From NCBI GenBank assembly GCA_032622095.1, contig CP136069.1:32152194-32216193 (forward strand): DNA of 64,000 nt, read 5' to 3'. The notes below the pieces were generated by a model that saw only the letters and a list, made by a program, of their open reading frames with translations, was not told the DNA's origin and ran no database searches. Below, one piece after another: positions 58,238 through 64,000 of this stretch. The DNA comes from Siphonodentalium dalli (taxonomy: Eukaryota; Mollusca; Scaphopoda; Gadilida; Siphonodentaliidae). The stretch's first letter is position 1, and every line of letters starts with the position of its first letter. A program made the translations under genes and the position numbers.

Positions 58238-58499
58238 AAAATGACAGACACGATATTTGCAGGCTTGTATCAAGGTTGTGTATCTATCGCCACTTAACTC
58301 TAGTGAAGCACGTTACTGCCGATTTGCGGATACATTTGTAGAGCCTCCGGATATGACATCAATATGAACCCACCATAAGGATACAGTTAACTGCACAACT
58401 CTTTATTTGCCAATTTTATTGCTAGCTGGTAAAACTACACTGGAAAGGTGTTTGACACCTATTTTGATGATTAAGACATTAAGATAATCATATTGGCCA

Positions 58500-58770
58500 T
58501 CCAGTTAAAGCATACAAAATTACTATCCATCTCACAGCCCGACCCCATGATCTGCACACGATAAACGTAACCTAAAAACAATCAAATCAATTCGGCCATC
58601 TTCATCATATAATCTGTCACCACATCCAGGGGTGATAGGAAGACAGTCAGCCATGCCTATATCACCCCTAGCAATATACATGTATAGTCTATTAATATTA
58701 TATTTATTTGTACTTTCCATGTGTGTGTATTGTAAATAAAATTATCCTATCCTATCCTATCCCCTTCTTA
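58500..58770 (+). mobile_element. Possible non-LTR retroelement 3' end with TCCTA tail
   Basis: Ends TGTAAATAAAATTATCCTA continuing as (TCCTA)n. A short tandem tail after an AATAAA-like word is typical of LINE or SINE 3' ends. No reverse transcriptase frame is attached. Confidence 0.4.
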
Positions 58771-59190
58771 TCCATCTATATGCGAAACTACGCCCATTGT
58801 AAATACACACACGTACAACCCATACTGAATATAATGTAAAATTTTACTGCATCATTATACTCACATAAGGGCCCTGCCCTTGCGAGTCCTGTTGTTATAT
58901 ATCTACTGTAAAATATTGAATACCAAATCAATTTCATTGATTCTTGAGTTTTGAATAAATCTTATTATGTTAGAAGTTTCAATCATGGACAGGACGATAT
59001 GGTTGTACGATTTCAAATTGTGATAGCAACATTATGAATGCCGAAAATGCACACGCACAATAATACTGACTTAAAGGTCCAAATTTCTTCGAAAAATTTA
59101 TTTTTTATTGAAATTCAGGGATTTGTTTGTACAATTGCGACTCTTTATGGGATAATTGGCGCATATTAATGCTCATTTTTAATCTCCAAA
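58771..59190. other. No gene seen
   Basis: AT-rich spacer. Confidence 0.4.
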
Positions 59191-59466
59191 CTAATAATAG
59201 ACGGACACAAAGTTAACGCCCCAACCAATATTCATACATGTTTTTATTTCACTGAAATGTTCACCCTCGGGGAAATTGCAATGGCGTAAAATTCTCACCC
59301 GGACAGTAGTATAGGAACGGAAAGAATCGGACGCCACTTTAGACAATTGCTGCAATTGCACCAAGTTGTTGATGTTGTGCACCTTATTGCACAGAATGGC
59401 AGTTCGTCCTTGACATAATCTTCTCACACGTAGATCAGGTTGGTAAAACATCTGAGCTGTTACCAT
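59191..59466 (-). other. Unrecognised open frame, possibly exonic
   Basis: Minus-strand 91-codon frame with balanced composition (DLRVRRLCQGRTAILCNKVH, SFRSYTTVRVRILRHCNFPE) and an ...AACAG acceptor-like word near its upstream end. No domain recognised. Could be a host exon or chance. Confidence 0.2.
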
Positions 59467-59679
59467 TTATATAATTTCATACAAATTCATTCCCATTTGC
59501 ATGACAAGGGCCACAGGGGGCATGTAGTCACCCTATGGCAAAAGTTTGTGTTGATTCGCAAATTATTATTTCAAAGGGATAAATTCAATATTATTTGCAA
59601 TGGAAAAACAAGTCGGTATTTAGTTGGATACTGATGTAAGTTTATGTGTAAACATAATGGGAAAGGTGTAATCATTGAA

Positions 59680-59743
59680 AACAATAACAAAATAATAACA
59701 AAATAATAACAAAATAATAACATAATAACCAAATAATAACAAT
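59680..59743. repeat. AACAAAATAAT microsatellite
   Basis: (AAAATAATAAC)n with about five units. Confidence 0.85.
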
Positions 59744-59945
59744 GGATACATGGTTTGTTCTGCTAATATTTCGATGCAATCATATGTAAACTCTGTGATT
59801 AAGTGTAACTCACTCTGCTATTATGACTATGGATATTACAGAACACAATTCAACACACACGTGTAATTTTGTCACTTATGGATACAAACGTGTTCAAGGA
59901 CTTGCAAGATGTATCAGCAATAATTGTTATGGATTTACTCTTGAC

Positions 59946-60395
59946 CCTTTACCCAACAGAACGGCCCTGTGCCAATGCATTCTCTTATATATGCGAGTCG
60001 ACCATATGTCGCCTCGCATATATAAGAGAATGCATTGGCTTAACACATATTAAAAATGATAAAATTGTCAAAGAATGTAGAAAAATATTATAAAAAATGT
60101 AAGAAAAAATTATAAAATTGTTAAAGAATGTAAGAAAAAAAGGTAAAAACTGTTAAAAAAATATATTTTTTAGGCCAATGTATTCTCTTATATATGCGAG
60201 GCGACCTATGGTCGACTCGCATATATAAGAGAATGCATTGGCACAGGGCATAACTGTAACCATCACAATGTGGTAAATGAACCGATTCCAATGATATCCA
60301 TATTTGTATGGTGTTATTGAGACAGACCGAAGATATTTTAGGCTGTTGATGCTTTATTTGGGCGTTTTTGGCCGTTTTGTTGGGTAAAGGGTTAA
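59946..60395. mobile_element. TIR element with paired hairpins (family E2), copy 2
   Basis: CCTTTACCCAACAGAACGGC on the left, GGCCGTTTTGTTGGGTAAAG on the right. Hairpins at about 59969-60040 and 60174-60243. The right flank (GTAACCATCACAATGTGG, CCATATTTGTATGGTGTTAT) is the inverted left flank of 18478-18935, so the two copies are in opposite orientation. Confidence 0.8.
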
Positions 60396-60605
60396 ATGAG
60401 GATTTTTATAATCTCACACTCAATGAAGAATGGATAATGACAGTTTGGGTCAAGAAAAAGTAAGACATTTGAATTTTGAATCATCTAATATTCAACATGT
60501 GATTTCGCGATGCAGTCAGCAGTTTGAAATTAAATTGAATCATTTTGATAAGATAAATTAGATAGTACTAATACGACGCCGAGTCGTTTCAGTGTTGATA
60601 TCCCG

Positions 60606-60695
60606 GGGCCCCTGGTGGTTCAGTCGGTAGAGTGCTCAGTGCATTATAATGTCATGACTCATAATCCGGTTATAACCCCGACATGCGCGGATTCT
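60606..60695 (+). other. tRNA-like segment (SINE head or tRNA pseudogene)
   Basis: TGGTTCAGTCGGTAGAG fits a polymerase III A box (TGGYNNARNNGG). GGTTATAACCC sits where a B box (GGTTCRANYCC) would be, with two mismatches. GACTCATAATC resembles a Met-CAT anticodon arm. Extra bases between the arms prevent a normal cloverleaf, so I do not call a tRNA gene. Confidence 0.35.
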
Positions 60696-60749
60696 TGATC
60701 TATGCAAATGGAGGGTAATCTGGAGAAGTTTGTCCTTTTTTTCTATCCG

Positions 60750-61555
60750 AGGTTTGTACATGCATTTGTGTGACATTTACCCTGTGTGTGGTCCTTCTCC
60801 CACCCGTAATGGTTTCTACATACATTGGTGTGATATTTGCCCTGTGTGTGGTCCTTTCCCCACCGTAAATGTTTCTGCAAGCATTGGTGTGATATTTACC
60901 CTGTGTGGTCCTCCCCCACCCGTATAGATTTCTACATGCTTTGGTGTGACATTCACCCTGTGTGTGGTACTTCCCACTCCCGTAAAGGTCTATACATGCA
61001 TTGGTGTGACATTTACACTGTGGTTGATCCTTCCCCAACCCGTAAAGGTTGCTGCATGCATTGGTGTGGTATTTACCATGTATGTGGTCCCCCCACCCGT
61101 AAAGGTTTCTACATGCAATGGTGTGATATTTACCCTGTGTGTGGTCTTTCCCCCACCAGTAACGGTTTCTACAGGCATTTGTGTGTCATTTACCCGGTGT
61201 GTTGTCCTCCCCCACCCGTAAAGGTTTCAACATTCATTGGTGTGACATTTACCCTGTGTGTGGACCTTCCCCACCCGTAAAGGTTTCTGCATGCATTGGT
61301 GTGACATTCACCCTGTGTGTGGTCCTTCCCCAACCCGTAAAGGTTTCTGCATGCATTGGTGTGGTATTTACCATGTGTGTGGTCCCCCCACCCGTAAAGG
61401 TTTCTGCATACATTGGTGTGACATTTACCCTGTGTGTGGTCCTTCCCCCACCCGTAAAGGTTTCTGCATGCATTGGTGTGACATTCACCATGTGTGTGGC
61501 CCTTCCCCCACCCGTAAAGGTTTCTACGTGCATTGGCGTGATGTTTACCCTATTT
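60750..61555. repeat. 60-bp minisatellite
   Basis: About 13-14 units of the form CCCGTAAAGGTTTCTGCATG + CATTGGTGTGACATTTACC + CTGTGTGTGGTCCTTCCCC. Indels of one base in several units break every frame, so the long open frames are not genes. Confidence 0.92.
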
Positions 61556-61629
61556 CCGTTGCGTACGAGTACCGTTGGGAATTGCTACATGAAGGTTTGT
61601 GCTTTTGTTTCAAAAGGTAGGCGAATGGT

Positions 61630-64000
61630 GTTCTTGTTTGTGGTACATTATTATATGTTGGTGGATACTCTTGTTTCTTTTACATTATACTGTATGTGGT
61701 GGGTACTCTTGTTTGTTGTACATTATTATATGGAGGTGGGTGCTCTTGTTTCTTTTACATCATACTATATGTATGTGGGTACTCTTGTTTGTGGTACATT
61801 ATTATATGTAGATGGGTACTCTTGTTTCTGTTACATCATACTATATGTATGTGGGTACTCTTGTTTGTTGTACATTATTATATGTAGGTGGGTACGCTTG
61901 TTTGTTGTACATTAATATATGTAGGTGGGTACGCTTGTTTGTTGTACATTAATATATGTAGGTGGGTACGCTTGTTTGTTGTACATTAATATATGTAGGT
62001 GGGTACGCTTGTTTGTTGTACATTAATATATGTAGGTGGGTACTCTTGTTTCTTTTACATCATACTATATGTATGTGGGTACTCTTGTTTGTTGTACATT
62101 ATATATGGAGGTGGGTACTCTTGTTTCTTTTACATCATACTATATGTATGTGGGCACTCTTGTTTGTTGTACATTATATATGTAGGTGGGTACTCTTGTT
62201 TGTTGTACATTATTATATGTAGGTGGGTACTCTTGTTTCTTTTACATCATACTATATGTAGATGGGTACTCTTGTTTGTTGTACATTACTGTATGTAGAT
62301 GGGTACTCTTGTATGTTGTACATTATATATGTAGGTGGGTACTCTTGTTTGTTGTACATTATATATGGAGGTGGGTGCTCTTGTTTGTTGTACATTATAT
62401 ATGGAGGTGGGTACTCTTGTTTGTTGTACATTATATATGGAGGTGGGTACTCTTGTTTGTTGTACATTATATATGGAGGTGGGTACTCTTGTTTGTTGTA
62501 TATTATATATGGAGGTGGGTACTCTTGTTTGTTGTACATTATATATGGAGGTGGGTGCTCTTGTTTGTTGTATATTATATATGGAGGTGGGTACTCTTGT
62601 TTGTTGTACATTATATATGGAGGTGGGTACTCTTGTTTGTTGTACATTAAATATGGAGGTGGGTGCTCTTGTTTGTTGTACATTATATATGGAGGTGGGT
62701 GCTCTTGTTTGTTGTACATTATATATGGAGGTGGGTACTCTTGTTTGTTGTACATTATATATGGAGGTGGGTACTCTTGTTTGTTGTACATTATTATATG
62801 GAGGTGGGTGCTCTTGTTTGTTGTACATTATATGTGGAGGTGGGTGCTCTTGTTTGTTGTACATTATATATGGAGGTGGGTGCTCTTGTTTGTTGTACAT
62901 TATATATGGAGGTGGGTGCTCTTGTTTGTTGTACATTATATATGGAGGTGGGTGCTCTTGTTTGTTGTACATTATATATGGAGGTGGGTGCTCTTGTTTG
63001 TTGTACATTATTATATGGAGGTTGGTGCTCTTGTTTGTTGTACATTATATGTGGAGGTGGGTGCTCTTGTTTGTTGTACATTATATATGGAGGTGGGTAC
63101 TCTTGTTTGTTGTACATTATATATGGAGGTGGGTACTCTTGTTTGTTGTACATTATATATGGAGGTGGGTACTCTTGTTTGTTGTACATTATATATGGAG
63201 GTGGGTACTCTTGTTTGTTGTACATTATTATATGGAGGTGGGTGCTCTTGTTTGTTGTACATTATATGTGGAGGTGGGTGCTCTTGTTTGTTGTACATTA
63301 TATATGGAGGTGGGTGCTCTTGTTTGTTGTACATTATATATGGAGGTGGGTGCTCTTGTTTGTTGTACATTATATATGGAGGTGGGTGCTCTTGTTTGTT
63401 GTACATTATATATGGAGGTGGGTGCTCTTGTTTGTTGTACATTATTATATGGAGGTTGGTGCTCTTGTTTGTTGTACATTATATGTGGAGGTGGGTGCTC
63501 TTGTTTGTTGTACATTATATATGGAGGTGGGTACTCTTGTTTGTTGTACATTATATATGGAGGTGGGTACTCTTGTTTGTTGTATATTATATATGGAGGT
63601 TGGTGCTCTTGTTTGTTGTACATTATATATGGAGGTGGGTACTCTTGTTTGTTGTATATTATATATGGAGGTGGGTACTCTTGTTTGTTGTACATTATAT
63701 ATGGAGGTGGGTGCTATGATTTGTTGTACATTATATATGGAGGTGGGTACTCTTGTTTGTTGTACATTATATATGGAGGTGGGTACTCTTGTTTGTTGTA
63801 CATTATATATGGAGGTGGGTACTCTTGTTTGTTTACATTATACTGTATGTGGTGGGTGCTATGATTTGTTGTACATTATATATGGAGGTGTGTACTCTTG
63901 TATGTTGTACATTATATATGGAGGTGGGTACTCTTGTTTGTTGTATATTATATGGAGGTGGGTACTCTTGTTTGTTGTATATTATATATGGAGGTGGGTA
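61630..64000. repeat. 36-bp satellite array with higher-order structure, runs off window
   Basis: Basic unit TATATGGAGGTGGGTACTCT + TGTTTGTTGTACATTA (36 bp). The first 600 bp use variants (TATGTAGGTGGG, CATCATACTATATG). From about 62340 the array is regular. Units with an extra base (ATTATTATATGG, 37 bp) recur every 217 bp, and the TAC/TGC marker pattern repeats every 434 bp. Frames stay open for hundreds of codons on both strands only because 36 is divisible by three; the 37-bp units shift the frame, which argues against coding. Confidence 0.93.

Noticed and set aside
62262-63864. Open frames of 485 and 509 codons on the plus strand and 240 codons on the minus strand
   Set aside because: They are by-products of a 36-bp satellite without stops. 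37-bp units shift the frame, both strands stay open equally, and there is no start or splice context.

Overview
This is eukaryotic, AT-rich, repeat-dominated DNA with no bacterial-style operons. Molluscan (lophotrochozoan) origin is my inference, from the mix of a Ty3/gypsy integrase remnant, LINE tail fragments, nested Helitrons, many fold-back elements and a BIR-RING inhibitor-of-apoptosis (IAP) gene. No complete ordinary host gene can be read; most open frames are repeat products or chance.

Region by region. 0.4-1.6 kb: decayed gypsy integrase. 2.5-12 kb: fold-back elements, LINE debris and several minisatellites (30, 43 and 13 bp units). 12.3-16.6 kb: a roughly 300-bp tandem repeat split by a head-to-tail run of about five non-autonomous Helitrons. 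16.6-35.8 kb: sparse, with LINE tail fragments, TIR elements (one with a clear 9-bp target duplication), 39-bp minisatellites bracketed by a duplicated exon-like segment, and a 43-bp exon-like piece with good splice sites.

35,841-53,573 is the centre of interest: a 17,733-bp element made of two 8,368-bp inverted arms (35841-44208 and 45206-53573) around a 997-bp loop. The two arms pair at a constant coordinate sum (89414), and I found no mismatch or indel in the parts compared. Directly outside both ends lies the same 6-bp word, ACAGAC, as expected of a target-site duplication, and the ends read TG...CA. Each arm carries an outward-facing cassette: a BIR-RING IAP, a protein with two PC4/Sub1-like modules, and perhaps a third small Cys/His-rich ORF. 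The loop holds a broken, diverged relative of the PC4-like gene. Each arm also has subterminal CRE-like repeats, two diverged copies of a module with AP-1, inverted CCAAT and perfect heat-shock-element motifs, a CCAAT-CRE-TATA promoter before the PC4-like gene, and iteron-like words and a G/C-rich block near the loop. No integrase, transposase or polymerase is visible, so the element looks non-autonomous. My working model is an inverted-dimer derivative of a virus-like integrating element (Maverick/Polinton-like on TSD length, but unproven).

53.6-64 kb: more fold-back and TIR elements (some with sister copies in the left half), an exact 146-bp tandem duplication, a LINE-like tail, a tRNA-like segment, then a 60-bp minisatellite and a 36-bp satellite with a 434-bp higher-order period that runs off the window end.
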